Positions 25,769 through 34,480 of a stretch of DNA of 64,000 nt are shown piece after piece. Made by a program: the position numbers and the translations under genes. The stretch comes from Actinomadura pelletieri DSM 43383 (GTDB lineage Bacteria; Actinomycetota; Actinomycetes; Streptosporangiales; Streptosporangiaceae): the NCBI RefSeq assembly GCF_003634705.1, contig NZ_RBWU01000004.1, positions 310,001-374,000 of the forward strand, given 5' to 3'. Within the stretch, counting starts at the first letter, position 1; each line of letters opens with the position of its first letter. Below the pieces are notes generated by a model. It had not been told where the DNA came from. It did not search any database and saw only the letters and a program-made list of their open reading frames with translations.

Positions 25769-26101
25769 TCAGCCGACCTTGGCGACGGTGAGCAGGACGG
25801 CCGAGTCCTCCAGCGCCTCCAGGCTGTGCCGCGCGTCCGGGACGATCAGCAGGTCACCGGAGATCCCGTCCCAGGAGTTCTCGCCGCTCACCAGCCGCAC
25901 CCGCCCGCGCAGGACCACGATCGTCGCCTCGCCGGGGTTCTCGTGCTCGGCCAGCGTCGTGCCCGCCGTCAGCGCGATCAGCGTCTGCCGCAGGACGCGC
26001 TCGTGCCCGCCGTAGACGGTGTCGGCGCTACGCCCGGTGGAACCCGCGGCGGCGCGCTTCAGATGGTCGCGAACCTGTGCGTCCAGCGAGAGCTTCTGCA
26101 T
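25769..26101 (-). CDS. Small cupin-domain protein
   Basis: 110-residue single-domain cupin. LIALTAGTTLAEHENPGEATIVVLRGRVRL is cupin motif 1 with its His and Glu ligands, and SGDLLIVPDARHSLEALEDSAVL is motif 2 with its His. Probably metal-binding; enzymatic or sensing role unknown. Complete, with ATG 26101. It follows the L,D-transpeptidase gene region and precedes the kinase operon on the same strand; the 68-bp gap to the kinase start shows no obvious terminator. Confidence 0.85.
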   Translation of the reverse strand: MQKLSLDAQVRDHLKRAAAGSTGRSADTVYGGHERVLRQTLIALTAGTTLAEHENPGEATIVVLRGRVRLVSGENSWDGISGDLLIVPDARHSLEALEDSAVLLTVAKVG

Positions 26102-26143
26102 GAGCCCAGTGTGCCAGTGATCGTGGGGACGGCGGGCGTCGGG

Positions 26144-27346
26144 TCACGACAGGGGAGCGCTCGTGATCGGCTTGCCGACGGCGCTGCCCGCCAGCCAGTC
26201 CTGCCAGGACTTCGCCCACGGCGTGGGGCCGTTCCCGAACCGGAGTTTCCGGGACGTGCCGGTCACGTTGACGATGTCGCCGCGGTTGGTGAAGTCGTAG
26301 AACCACTTGGCGTCCGCGGGGGAGGCGTTCACACAGCCGTGGCTGACGTTGTCCTCGCCCTGGGAGTTGGTCGACCACGGCGCCGAGTGCACGAACGTCC
26401 CGCTGTAGGTGAGGCGGACGTTCCACTTCGTCGGGATCCGGTACTCGCCGGGGTTGCCGGTGGTCGCGGAGTCCATGATGATCTTCGCCGCCTTCTCCTG
26501 CGCGATCATCGTGCCGCTGTAGCTCTCATGTCCGGGTTTGCCGAGGCTGACCCGCATCGTCCGCACGGTCTCGCCGCCGTCGGTGACGGTGGCGCGGTGC
26601 TTCTTGGCGTCGATGGTGGTGATGTGCTTCGGGCCGACGGTGAAGGCGACGCTCCGGTCCTTCGTCCCGTACAGGCCTTCACCGGCCTTCACACCCGCCA
26701 GGTGCGCGATGACCTTCACCTTCTGCCCGGTCGGCCAGTACTCGCGGGGCCGGAAGTCGACCTCCTTGTCACTGATCCACGACCAGGCGCCCTCGACCGG
26801 CTTGGACGTCCGGACCTCCAGGGCCTTCTCGACCGCGACCTTGCCCTCCTTCGTCGGCACCGGCTTGGAGAGCAGCAGTTGCACCGGCATGCCGACGCCC
26901 ACGGTCTCCCCGTCGAGCGGCGACATGCCGCTCTCCAGCTTCTTCGCCGGTGTCAGCGTCGTGAACGTGGACGTCGCGGTGACCGGGTCACCGCCGTCGC
27001 CGGAACCCTTCGCGGTCACCGTGTAGGTGGTGGACGGACGCAGCGTCCACGATGACCGCCACGACGTGCCGTCCGCCGCGAGCGTCCCCGAGGCCGGGGT
27101 GCGCTGCTGACCGTAGGTGAGGGTCACGCCCGTGAGCCTGCCGCCCTCGGCCTTGACGGTGACCGGTTGGTCGGGCGCGATCTGCTGGGCTCCGTTCGCC
27201 GGGGTGATGGCCAGCTTCACCGCGTTCTTGTCATCACCCCCGCTGCCACCGCCCCCGCCTCCGTCGCCGCCGGACGAACAGCCCGCGACGAGCAGCACCG
27301 CACCGGCGACCAGCGCGCCCGCGGCCGCGGGCCGACCCTTGAGCAT
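26144..27346 (-). CDS. Lipoprotein L,D-transpeptidase
   Basis: 400-residue exported enzyme forming 3-3 crosslinks in peptidoglycan. N-terminal lipoprotein signal with lipobox LLVAGC (Cys near residue 23), a Gly-rich linker, two Ig-like domains (residues 45-250) and a C-terminal YkuD domain with the catalytic HGCVNAS and upstream FVHSAPW. This is the mycobacterial LdtMt2-like architecture. ATG 27346 is chosen because of GAGGAG upstream and the immediate signal peptide. The upstream region contains a direct repeat of TGCGTAAG. Confidence 0.93.
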   Translation of the reverse strand: MLKGRPAAAGALVAGAVLLVAGCSSGGDGGGGGGSGGDDKNAVKLAITPANGAQQIAPDQPVTVKAEGGRLTGVTLTYGQQRTPASGTLAADGTSWRSSWTLRPSTTYTVTAKGSGDGGDPVTATSTFTTLTPAKKLESGMSPLDGETVGVGMPVQLLLSKPVPTKEGKVAVEKALEVRTSKPVEGAWSWISDKEVDFRPREYWPTGQKVKVIAHLAGVKAGEGLYGTKDRSVAFTVGPKHITTIDAKKHRATVTDGGETVRTMRVSLGKPGHESYSGTMIAQEKAAKIIMDSATTGNPGEYRIPTKWNVRLTYSGTFVHSAPWSTNSQGEDNVSHGCVNASPADAKWFYDFTNRGDIVNVTGTSRKLRFGNGPTPWAKSWQDWLAGSAVGKPITSAPLS

Positions 27347-27398
27347 CAGCGATCTCCTCACGCTCGAACGCGTACACCTGTCAAGGTATGCGCGGATT

Positions 27399-27417
27399 TG
27401 CGTAAGGCATGCGTAAG
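27399..27417. repeat. TGCGTAAG direct repeat upstream of the L,D-transpeptidase
   Basis: Two identical 8-bp copies (27399-27406 and 27410-27417) with three bases between, about 53-71 bp upstream of the start. Spacing of 11 bp puts them on one face of the helix, as expected for a head-to-tail regulator site. No known regulator assigned. Confidence 0.35.
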
Positions 27418-27473
27418 TTCGGGGCCCGTTCCGGGAGCCGTGCCACCGCACCCGGGGAGCGCTCGGGGAGGTG

Positions 27474-28214
27474 TCAGGACGCGGCGGTGGCCCTGTCCAG
27501 CAGGAACAGGGTGCGTTCCCGGCCGCGCGCCCCGGCGACCGGTGCCACGGAGGGATCCGCGCCCGACAACCCGAGCCGGACCGCCTCCGCCTTCGACTCC
27601 CCGGACGCCAGCAGCCACACCTCGCGGGCCGCGCACAGCGACGGGAACGTCAGCGAGATCCGGGTCGGCGGCGGCTTCGGGGAGTTCCGCACCGCCACCA
27701 CCGGACGTTCGTCGTCCAACGCGGGCGTCCCCGGGAACAGGGACGCCACGTGCGCGTCGGGGCCGACGCCGAGCATCAGCACGTCGAACGTCGGCACCGG
27801 GCCCTCGGAATCCGACGCGGCCCGCAGTCGCGCGGCGTACCGTTCGGCGGCGGCGTCCGGGTCGTCGCCGTCCGGGCCGTCCGTCGCGGGCATCGGACGC
27901 ACCCGCGCCGGATCGACCGGGACGTGGTCGAGCAGCGCCGCGCGGGCGCCGGTCTCGTTGCGCTCCGGATCGCCCGTGGGCAGGAAACGTTCGTCGCCCC
28001 ACCACACGTCGAGGCGGCCCCAGTCGACCGCGTCGCGGGCGTCGGTCGCCGCGAGGGCGGCGAGCACGGCCGTGCCGACGCCGCCGCCGGTCAGCACGAC
28101 CGACGCCGAGCCGCGCGCCGACTGCGCGTCCACGATCCGCGTCACCAGCCGCGCCGCCGCAGCCGCGGCGAGCACCTCCTGGTCGCGGTGCAGCAGCACC
28201 GTCGGGTCGGTCAC
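27474..28214 (-). CDS. pgl: 6-phosphogluconolactonase
   Basis: 246-residue DevB/Pgl enzyme hydrolysing 6-phosphogluconolactone in the oxidative pentose phosphate pathway. Motifs: VVLTGGGVGTAVLAAL near residue 38, WWGDERFLPTGDPERN and MLGVGPDAHVASLFPG, the last with the conserved Asp and His. GTG 28214 overlaps the opcA stop as GTGA, which fixes the start. It is the last gene of the tkt-to-pgl cluster. Confidence 0.95.
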   Translation of the reverse strand: MTDPTVLLHRDQEVLAAAAAARLVTRIVDAQSARGSASVVLTGGGVGTAVLAALAATDARDAVDWGRLDVWWGDERFLPTGDPERNETGARAALLDHVPVDPARVRPMPATDGPDGDDPDAAAERYAARLRAASDSEGPVPTFDVLMLGVGPDAHVASLFPGTPALDDERPVVAVRNSPKPPPTRISLTFPSLCAAREVWLLASGESKAEAVRLGLSGADPSVAPVAGARGRERTLFLLDRATAAS

Positions 28215-29167
28215 GACCCCGCCGCCCCGTCCGCGGGACTCTCGTCCGCCGTTCCGCCCGCGAGGTCCTTGGCGAACCGGGCCGCCGCGTCGCGGTACAC
28301 CTCGTCGGGGTCGAGGCGGCGCAGCTCCTCCGCCAGCAGCTCCGCCATCGGGCGGCGCATCAGCGACACCTGCCGGTCGGGCTGCCCCGGACGGCACAGC
28401 GTCGCGACCCGCCCGTCGGGACGGTGCACCATGATGTCGCCGCCGGTCGTCCGCAGCCGCACACCGGTCACGCCGGGGCCCTCCGACACCGTCCGCTCCA
28501 CCGGGACGCCGAGCCGGATCGACAACCACGCCGCCAGCAGCTCCGCGCTCGGGCTGTCCGGCTCCGCCGTCACCTCCCCGCCCACGATCTCGTCGTGCTC
28601 CTGGTCGAGCGCGGCGGCCAGCAGCGACCGCCAGTTCGTCAGCCGCGTCCAGGTGAAGTCGGTGTCGCCGGGCCGGTACGCCCCGGCGAGCTGCGCGAGG
28701 GTCCCGAGCCGGTCACGGGCCGCGTAGGAGTCGGTGACCCGGCGCTGCGCCAGCCGCCCGAGCGGGTCGTCCGCCGGGCTCTTGGGCACCTTGCCGCCCG
28801 GCCACCATGTCACCACCGGCGTGTCGGGCATCAGCAGCGGCACCACCACCGAGTCGGCGTGCTCGGCGAGCGGCCCGTACATGCGCAGCAGCACCGTCTC
28901 ACCGGGCCCGGTCTCGCCCATGCGGATCTCGGCGTCCAGCCGCGAGGAGTTGCCGCGCGGATCGCGGGAGATCACGGTGAGCACCCGGCACGGATGCTCG
29001 CGCGCCGCCTCGGTCGCCGCGCGCACCGCGTCGTACTGCGCCGACTCGTCCGTCACGATGATCAGCGTGAGGACCATGCCGACGGCGGGACCGCCCATCA
29101 GATGCCGCGACTGCGTCAGCGCGTCCTGGATCTGCCGGGTGGTGGTGCCGGTCAGGTCGATGTTCAT
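28211..29167 (-). CDS. opcA: Glucose-6-phosphate dehydrogenase assembly protein OpcA
   Basis: 318-residue OpcA, an allosteric partner needed for full activity of the cyanobacterial and actinobacterial G6PDH. Recognisable by RVLTVISRDPRG, VVVPLLMPDTPVVTWWPG and WLSIRLGVPVERT. A GAGGAACGGGGG ribosome site lies in the 16 bp between the zwf stop and ATG 29167, and the 3' end overlaps pgl. Placement between zwf and pgl is the standard actinobacterial order. Confidence 0.94.
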   Translation of the reverse strand: MNIDLTGTTTRQIQDALTQSRHLMGGPAVGMVLTLIIVTDESAQYDAVRAATEAAREHPCRVLTVISRDPRGNSSRLDAEIRMGETGPGETVLLRMYGPLAEHADSVVVPLLMPDTPVVTWWPGGKVPKSPADDPLGRLAQRRVTDSYAARDRLGTLAQLAGAYRPGDTDFTWTRLTNWRSLLAAALDQEHDEIVGGEVTAEPDSPSAELLAAWLSIRLGVPVERTVSEGPGVTGVRLRTTGGDIMVHRPDGRVATLCRPGQPDRQVSLMRRPMAELLAEELRRLDPDEVYRDAAARFAKDLAGGTADESPADGAAGS

Positions 29168-29183
29168 GCGAGCCCCCGTTCCT

Positions 29184-30734
29184 CTAGAGCCGCCGCCACG
29201 TGCGCCCGTCGCGCGCCATCAGCTCGTCGGCGCTGTCGGGCCCGTAGCCGCCGGACTTGTACTGGTCGAGGCCGCCCCGGCCCGCCCAGAACTCCTCGAT
29301 CGGGTCGAGGATCTTCCAGGACAGCTCGACCTCCTCCTGGCGCGGGAACAGCGGCGGATCGCCGATCAGCACGTCCAGCAGCAGTCGCTCGTAGGCCTCC
29401 GGCGAGGTCTCGGTGAACGACTCGCCGTAGGCGAAGTCCATGTTGACGTCCCGGATCTCCATCGAGGTGCCCGGCACCTTCGACCCGAACCTGACCGTGA
29501 TGCCCTCGTCCGGCTGCACCCGCATGACCAGGGCGTTCTGCCCGAGCTCCTCGGTGTCGGTCTCGGAGAACGGCAGGTGCGGCGCCTGCTGGAACACCAT
29601 CGCCACCTCCGTCACCCGGCGGCTGAGCCGCTTGCCGGTGCGCAGGTAGAACGGGACGCCCGCCCACCGGCGGTTCTCGATCTCCAGTTTCACCGCGGCG
29701 TAGGTCTCGGTGCAGGAGTCGGCGGGGATCCCGTCCTCCTCCAGGTAGCCGCGGACGTTCACGCCGCCCTGCCAGCCCGCCGCGTACTGGCCCCGTGCCG
29801 TCGACGCGGTCAGGTCGCCGGGCACCCGCACCGACGAGAGGATCTTGGCCTTCTCGGCGCGGACGGCCTCCGCGCTGAACGAGGTCGGCTCCTCCATCGC
29901 CGTCAGCGCCAGCAGCTGCAGGAGATGGTTCTGGATGACGTCGCGGGCCGCGCCGATGCCGTCGTAGTACCCGGCCCGGCCGCCGATGCCGATGTCCTCG
30001 GCCATCGTGATCTGCACATGGTCGACGAACGAACGGTTCCAGATCGGCTCGAACATCGTGTTGGCGAACCGCAGCGCCAGGATGTTCTGCACGGTCTCCT
30101 TGCCGAGGTAGTGGTCGATCCGGAAGATCGACTCCTCGGGGAAGACACGGTGGACGGTGTCGTTCAGCTCCTGCGCGGTCTTCAGGTCACGGCCGAACGG
30201 CTTCTCGATGACGACCCGCCGCCACGCCCGGTCCTTGTGGTCGGCGAGGCCGCTGCGCCGCAGCTGCTCCACGACCTCCGGGAAGAACTTCGGCGGGATC
30301 GACAGGTAGAAGGCGTAGTTGCCGCCCGTGCCGCGGCTGCCGTCCAGCTCCTTCACGGCCATCGACAGCGCGTCGAACGCGCCCGGGTCGTCGAAGGTGC
30401 CGGGGACGAAGTGCATGCCCTCCGACAGGTGCGTCCACACGTCCTCGCGGAACGGGGTCCGGGCGTGCGCCTTGACCGACTCGTAGGCGATCTGGCGGAA
30501 GTCCTCGTGCTCCCAGTCACGGCGGGCGAACCCGACGAGGGAGAACCCCGGCGGCAGCAGCCCCCGGTTCGCCAGGTCGTAGATCGCCGGAAGCAGCTTC
30601 TTGCGCGACAGGTCACCGGTGACGCCGAACAGGACGAGCACGCACGGCCCGGCCACACGCGGCAGGCGCTTGTCCCGAGGGTCGCGGAGCGGATTGGCCG
30701 GGACGGTCGATGCGCCGGTCAATGGGTCGGTCAC
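29184..30734 (-). CDS. zwf: Glucose-6-phosphate 1-dehydrogenase
   Basis: 516-residue NADP-linked entry enzyme of the pentose phosphate pathway. The coenzyme loop FGVTGDLSRKKLLPAIYDL begins near residue 36 and the catalytic signature RIDHYLGKETVQN near 195; the Lys of VVIEKPFG is also present. The GTG at 30734 overlaps the stop of a 69-codon frame upstream by four bases. It belongs to the cluster tkt-tal-pgi-pgi-zwf-opcA-pgl. Confidence 0.97.
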   Translation of the reverse strand: MTDPLTGASTVPANPLRDPRDKRLPRVAGPCVLVLFGVTGDLSRKKLLPAIYDLANRGLLPPGFSLVGFARRDWEHEDFRQIAYESVKAHARTPFREDVWTHLSEGMHFVPGTFDDPGAFDALSMAVKELDGSRGTGGNYAFYLSIPPKFFPEVVEQLRRSGLADHKDRAWRRVVIEKPFGRDLKTAQELNDTVHRVFPEESIFRIDHYLGKETVQNILALRFANTMFEPIWNRSFVDHVQITMAEDIGIGGRAGYYDGIGAARDVIQNHLLQLLALTAMEEPTSFSAEAVRAEKAKILSSVRVPGDLTASTARGQYAAGWQGGVNVRGYLEEDGIPADSCTETYAAVKLEIENRRWAGVPFYLRTGKRLSRRVTEVAMVFQQAPHLPFSETDTEELGQNALVMRVQPDEGITVRFGSKVPGTSMEIRDVNMDFAYGESFTETSPEAYERLLLDVLIGDPPLFPRQEEVELSWKILDPIEEFWAGRGGLDQYKSGGYGPDSADELMARDGRTWRRL

Positions 30735-30940
30735 GTGGTCCCCTTCGTTAGCGTTCGCTCGGATTGCCCCGTCCCCGGGAGGGCCCTGCGCGCTCGTCCC
30801 CCTCCTCGGGCGGGTTCGAGCGGCCGGGCGGCCCCCGCCCGGCGGTCCCGCAGATGCAGCCGTACCCGTTCGGTGGCCGCCTGCAACGGCCCCCGGGCGG
30901 TGATGGCCGTCTCCCCCGAGACGACGGCGTCGAGGGTCAC
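30731..30940 (-). CDS. Small hypothetical protein coupled to pgi and zwf
   Basis: 69-codon frame that exactly fills the space between the downstream Pgi gene and zwf. Its GTG overlaps the pgi stop and its TGA overlaps the zwf GTG, both as GTGA. The first 40 codons have the strong G/C third-position bias of real genes (TLDAVVSGETAITARGPLQA, then an Arg-rich helix), while the last 30 codons are less biased and low in complexity. I do not recognise the family; it may be a small basic protein or a shortened gene kept for coupling. Confidence 0.5.
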   Translation of the reverse strand: MTLDAVVSGETAITARGPLQAATERVRLHLRDRRAGAARPLEPARGGGRARRALPGTGQSERTLTKGTT

Positions 30941-32634
30941 GGTCTGCGCGCCCCCGCCACGTCCCGGACGGCCTCGGTCAGCCTGCCCACGCCGTCCGCC
31001 GGGTCGCGCAGGTGCAGCCGGATCACCGGGAAGCGCCGTTCGCGCAGCGCCCGCAGCTCACCGAGCGCCCGCGCGATCTGCAGCTTCGCCAGGCTGTAGG
31101 GGCGGCCGGGGACGGGCTGCGAGGCGAGCACGTCACCGGGCGCCGGGTCGCCGGTGATGATGAGGAACGCGCCGTTGCCCGGCCCGTCCTTGTGCACCGG
31201 TCCAGTCGCGTGCGGGTAGGCGGGTCCCGGCCCGTAGGCGACGGGACGTCCCGACGCGCGGGCGAGCGACGGCGCGAGGTACCGGCCGGAGAAGTCGCCC
31301 GACAGGTACGTCATGACCGACAGGTACCCGTCGGACGGCACCGACGCGACCAGCCCGCCGAGAACGGTCCGCAACTCGGCGCCCGGCGGCCACGGGAAGT
31401 CGGCGTGGACCTCGATGTCGTCCTCGACGTACACCGGTCGTTCCGCGGTCAACGGACCACGGCCCGCCGCCCGCAGCAGCGCCGCCGCGTCGTCTTCGGA
31501 CTCCTGGACGACCGTGCTGCCCGCCTCGAACGGGTTCACGCCGAGCAGCCACCCGGCGACCGCCGTCGCGTACTCCCACAACACGAACTGCGCGCCGAGC
31601 GGCGCCCACACGGAGGTGTCGGACTCGTCGTCGTCGGCCGCCGCCCGGGGGTTGATCGACACGCCGTGCACGTCGGGGAACGGGCCCTTGCCGCCGGGCG
31701 GCTCGAACGTCACGACGCCCTTGCCGCGCTTGCCGGTGCCGACGGCGAGGAGCTGGGAGATCCAGGCGCCGAGCGCGCCGGGCCCGCCGGGCTCGCGCAG
31801 CACCACCTTGTCGCGGGTCAGGCCGCCGGGACCCTGCTGCGCGCAGCCGCCGAGGACCGCGCCGAGCAGCAGACCCGGGTTGTCCTCGTCCTTGGCCAGC
31901 GACGGCATCAGCGTCGCCGCCTCCTCCAGCAGCCGGTCGGTGTCGGCGCCCGCGAGGACGGCCGGGACCAGCCCGTACGCCGACAGGGCTCCGTAGTGGC
32001 CCGGCAGGTACGGGTCGGTCAGCCCGATCCGGTAGCCGCGCTGGCGGGCGTAGTCGTGCAGCGGACTCCCGTGGTCGGTGATGACGAGGAACCGGTTCGC
32101 GATCTCCCGCTCGGACAGGCCCAGCTCCCGGAACGCCGCCGTGAAGATCCGCCGGTAGGCGTCGCCCTCCAGCGACACGCCCGCCTTGCTGGCGAGCACG
32201 ACCAGCGTCCGGTCGAGCCGCTCCATCGCGAACGCGAGCGGGGCCGTGTCGCTGCCGTCCAGGACGGTCAGCCCGCCCGGACCGCCGCGCCCGAACCGCT
32301 CGTCGGCGCGGCGCGCGGCCGCCACCGTGGGGGTGTGCGCCTCCACGATCGCCTGCGCGGCGAGGCTCTCCGCGCCGACGCCGATCAGCACGATGTGGTC
32401 GAGCCCCGCGTGCCGCGCCTCCTCGACCAGCCCGTTCACCTGCTTGAGCAGGCCCCGGGACGCGAACGGCAGGTCGAGCCAGCCGAGACGGCTGTGGTCG
32501 ACCGCGCGCGCCCCCCACAGCCTTGGGTCCTTCGCGGCCAGCGCGCCCGGCACGCCACAGCTCACGAGGTAGTCCCGCGCCTGCAACGCCGAGTCCAGCA
32601 CGTCGCCGCGCGTCAGTACGTCGAATCCCGACAC
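30937..32634 (-). CDS. Glucose-6-phosphate isomerase-like protein (second of tandem pair)
   Basis: 565-residue protein of the phosphoglucose isomerase type found as the Pgi half of bifunctional Tal-Pgi proteins. Family landmarks: LGWLDLP, ITDHGSPL, YGALSAYGLVPAVL, LLAVGTGKRGKGV, WEYATAVAGWLLGVNPFEAG. The sugar-phosphate loop usually written SSKSGTTTET reads ASKAGVSLEG, keeping SK; the GGSSLAPE loop reads GAESLAAQ, losing GGS; STGQLHKGGP reads ATGPVHKDGP. It may be a weak isomerase or need the neighbouring paralogue. GTG 32634 follows GGCAGGGAAC. The stop overlaps the next small frame. Confidence 0.85.
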   Translation of the reverse strand: MSGFDVLTRGDVLDSALQARDYLVSCGVPGALAAKDPRLWGARAVDHSRLGWLDLPFASRGLLKQVNGLVEEARHAGLDHIVLIGVGAESLAAQAIVEAHTPTVAAARRADERFGRGGPGGLTVLDGSDTAPLAFAMERLDRTLVVLASKAGVSLEGDAYRRIFTAAFRELGLSEREIANRFLVITDHGSPLHDYARQRGYRIGLTDPYLPGHYGALSAYGLVPAVLAGADTDRLLEEAATLMPSLAKDEDNPGLLLGAVLGGCAQQGPGGLTRDKVVLREPGGPGALGAWISQLLAVGTGKRGKGVVTFEPPGGKGPFPDVHGVSINPRAAADDDESDTSVWAPLGAQFVLWEYATAVAGWLLGVNPFEAGSTVVQESEDDAAALLRAAGRGPLTAERPVYVEDDIEVHADFPWPPGAELRTVLGGLVASVPSDGYLSVMTYLSGDFSGRYLAPSLARASGRPVAYGPGPAYPHATGPVHKDGPGNGAFLIITGDPAPGDVLASQPVPGRPYSLAKLQIARALGELRALRERRFPVIRLHLRDPADGVGRLTEAVRDVAGARRP

Positions 32635-32712
32635 CGTTCCCTCCTGCCTCCCATCGTTTCAGGAGAGAATGGGCATTCGCGACCTTCTCCCACGATCTTT
32701 GTTGCGGTGTGA

Positions 32713-32718
32713 TGTCAA
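32713..32718 (-). promoter_or_regulatory. Isolated -35-like TTGACA between the two pgi genes
   Basis: A perfect TTGACA on the minus strand, 80 bp before the GTG of the downstream pgi gene. No good TANNNT hexamer lies at the proper distance, so an internal promoter is only a possibility. Confidence 0.2.
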
Positions 32719-32730
32719 CAGATGACAGTG

Positions 32731-32778
32731 CCCTGGTCAGCGCCCTGGTCAGCGCGCCGGTCAGTGCGCCGGTCGGCG
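32731..32778. repeat. Four copies of a 12-bp tandem repeat
   Basis: Two identical units CCCTGGTCAGCG are followed by two variants CGCCGGTCAGTG and CGCCGGTCGGCG, abutting the 3' end of the upstream pgi paralogue. The minus strand repeats TGACC, so every unit gives a stop codon in one frame. Likely slippage-derived. Confidence 0.7.
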
Positions 32779-32787
32779 GGCGTCCGG

Positions 32788-34480
32788 TCAGCCCAGCGTC
32801 TCGATGAGCTGGGCGACGCCCTCCGCGCGGTCGCGCAGGTGGAGGCGGACGGCGGGACGCCCGAGCGACCGCACCACCCGCAGATCGCCGAACGCCTGGG
32901 CGAGCTGCAGCTCCCCGAGGCTGTAGGGCCGCCCCGGAACGGTGACGTCATCCGTGACCGCCCCGGTGACCTGCAGGAACGTTCCGTTCGCCGGGCCGCC
33001 CTTGTGGTACTGGCCGACCGTGTGCAGGGACCGCGGCCCCCAGCCGAACGTGACGGGCACCGGGCGCCGGCGAAGCTTCGCGACCCGCGCCGCCAGGGGT
33101 GGCCGCAGCCCGGCCGCCGCCGCGTCCCCGACCCGGTCCAGGTACGCCGTCACCGCGAGGTACCCGCCGTCCGGGACGTCCTCCAGGATCACCTCGAGGG
33201 CCTCGGCGAGCGTCCGCGCGCCGCGTAGCGTGTCCCGTGGGGCGTGCACCTCCACCGCGCCCGACACCAGCTCCGGCGGGGCGCGCACCACCGTGGGCGC
33301 GGCGCCCTCCTCCGAGCGCAGCAGCGCCGCCGTGCTCTCCCGCGACTCGCCGGTGTCCGGCTCGTCGAACGGGTCCACGCCGAGCACCCGGCACGCCACC
33401 GCCGTCGCGTACTCCCACAGCAGGAACTGCGCGCCGAGGGGCCCGGCGACGCTCACGCCCGCCTCGCGGCCCGGCCCCGGCTCGTCCGGGCGGCGGCCGA
33501 GGATGACCCGGCGCAGATCGTCGGTGAGGTCGAATCCGGGCGCGTCGACGCCCTCCACGACGACCGGCAGCAGCCCCCGGCCGTTCTTGCCGGTCGCGCC
33601 GCCGACCAGCTGCTCCGCCCACCTGGTGAAACCGGCGAGCCCGGAGCCGTGGTCGGCGAGGACCAGCTTGTCGCGGTCGCCGAGCGCCGACGAGCCGAGT
33701 GCCGCGCCGAGCGCCAGGGCCGGGTTGTCGTACGGCTGCCGCAGCACCTCCGCGAACCGGGACGCCTCGTCCAGCAGGGCGTCCACGTCGACGCCGGCGA
33801 GCGCGGCGGCGACGAGGCCCCGCGCGCCGAGCGCGCCGAACCGGTCGTCGACGTCCGGCTCGGCCTGGACGAGGTTGTGCCCCACGTCGAGCGCGGCACG
33901 TTCGAGCGCCGACCCCTCCTCGGCCACGACGACGAACCGGCGGGCCAGCTCGGCGCGGCCGAGGCCCGCCGCGGAGAACGCGCGCCCGAACACGCGGCGC
34001 AGCGACTCCGCCTCGACGCTCTCGCCCACCACGACCACCAGCGTCCGGTGCAGGTCGCCGGCCAGGACCCCCGACACCTCATGCGGATCGGTGGTGTCGA
34101 GAACGATCAGCTCCGGCCCCCCGGAGTTCTCAGAACCGGTCCCCACGGTGCGGACCATTGTGCGGAACATCGCGTCCGAGGCGAGCGCGGACCCGCCCGC
34201 GGCGAGCAGGACCACGCGGTCGAGCCCGGTGTCACGGGCCTCGGCCGCGGGCTCGGCCAGCCGGTCCGCCAGCGACCGCGAGGTCTCCGGCAGGTCCAGC
34301 CAGCCCAGCCGCCGGGCCGCGAGCGGGGCCGCGTCGGGCCCCCACAGCTTGGCGTTGCCGGACGTCAGCGCGCCCGGCACGCCGTCGGAGACGAGACGGT
34401 CCAGGACCGTCTCGCTCTCGTCGACGACGGCGCCGCGGATGGTGACCGAGATCCCCCCCGGCGGTCACCACCGAGGTCAC
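32788..34480 (-). CDS. Glucose-6-phosphate isomerase-like paralogue (first of tandem pair; apparent frameshift)
   Basis: Pgi-domain protein homologous along its whole length to the next gene (LWGPDAAPLAARRLGWLDLP, YGALGA-like, GGATGKNGRGLLP, WEYATAVACRVLGVDPFDEP). It keeps GGSALAS and VGQYHKGGP but has lost the SKSGTTTE phosphate loop (VVVVGESVEAES), the reverse of its neighbour. The intact frame opens only after a TGA and lacks a start before GTG 34380. Removing one G from the G7 run at 34453-34459 joins it to GTG 34480, which overlaps the tal stop as GTGA and yields 563 residues, close to the 565 of its neighbour. Sequencing error or a true frameshift cannot be told apart here. Confidence 0.8.

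Noticed and set aside
28734..31157. 807-codon plus-strand frame opposite zwf/opcA
   Set aside because: Antisense shadow of confidently identified genes; composition is low in complexity.
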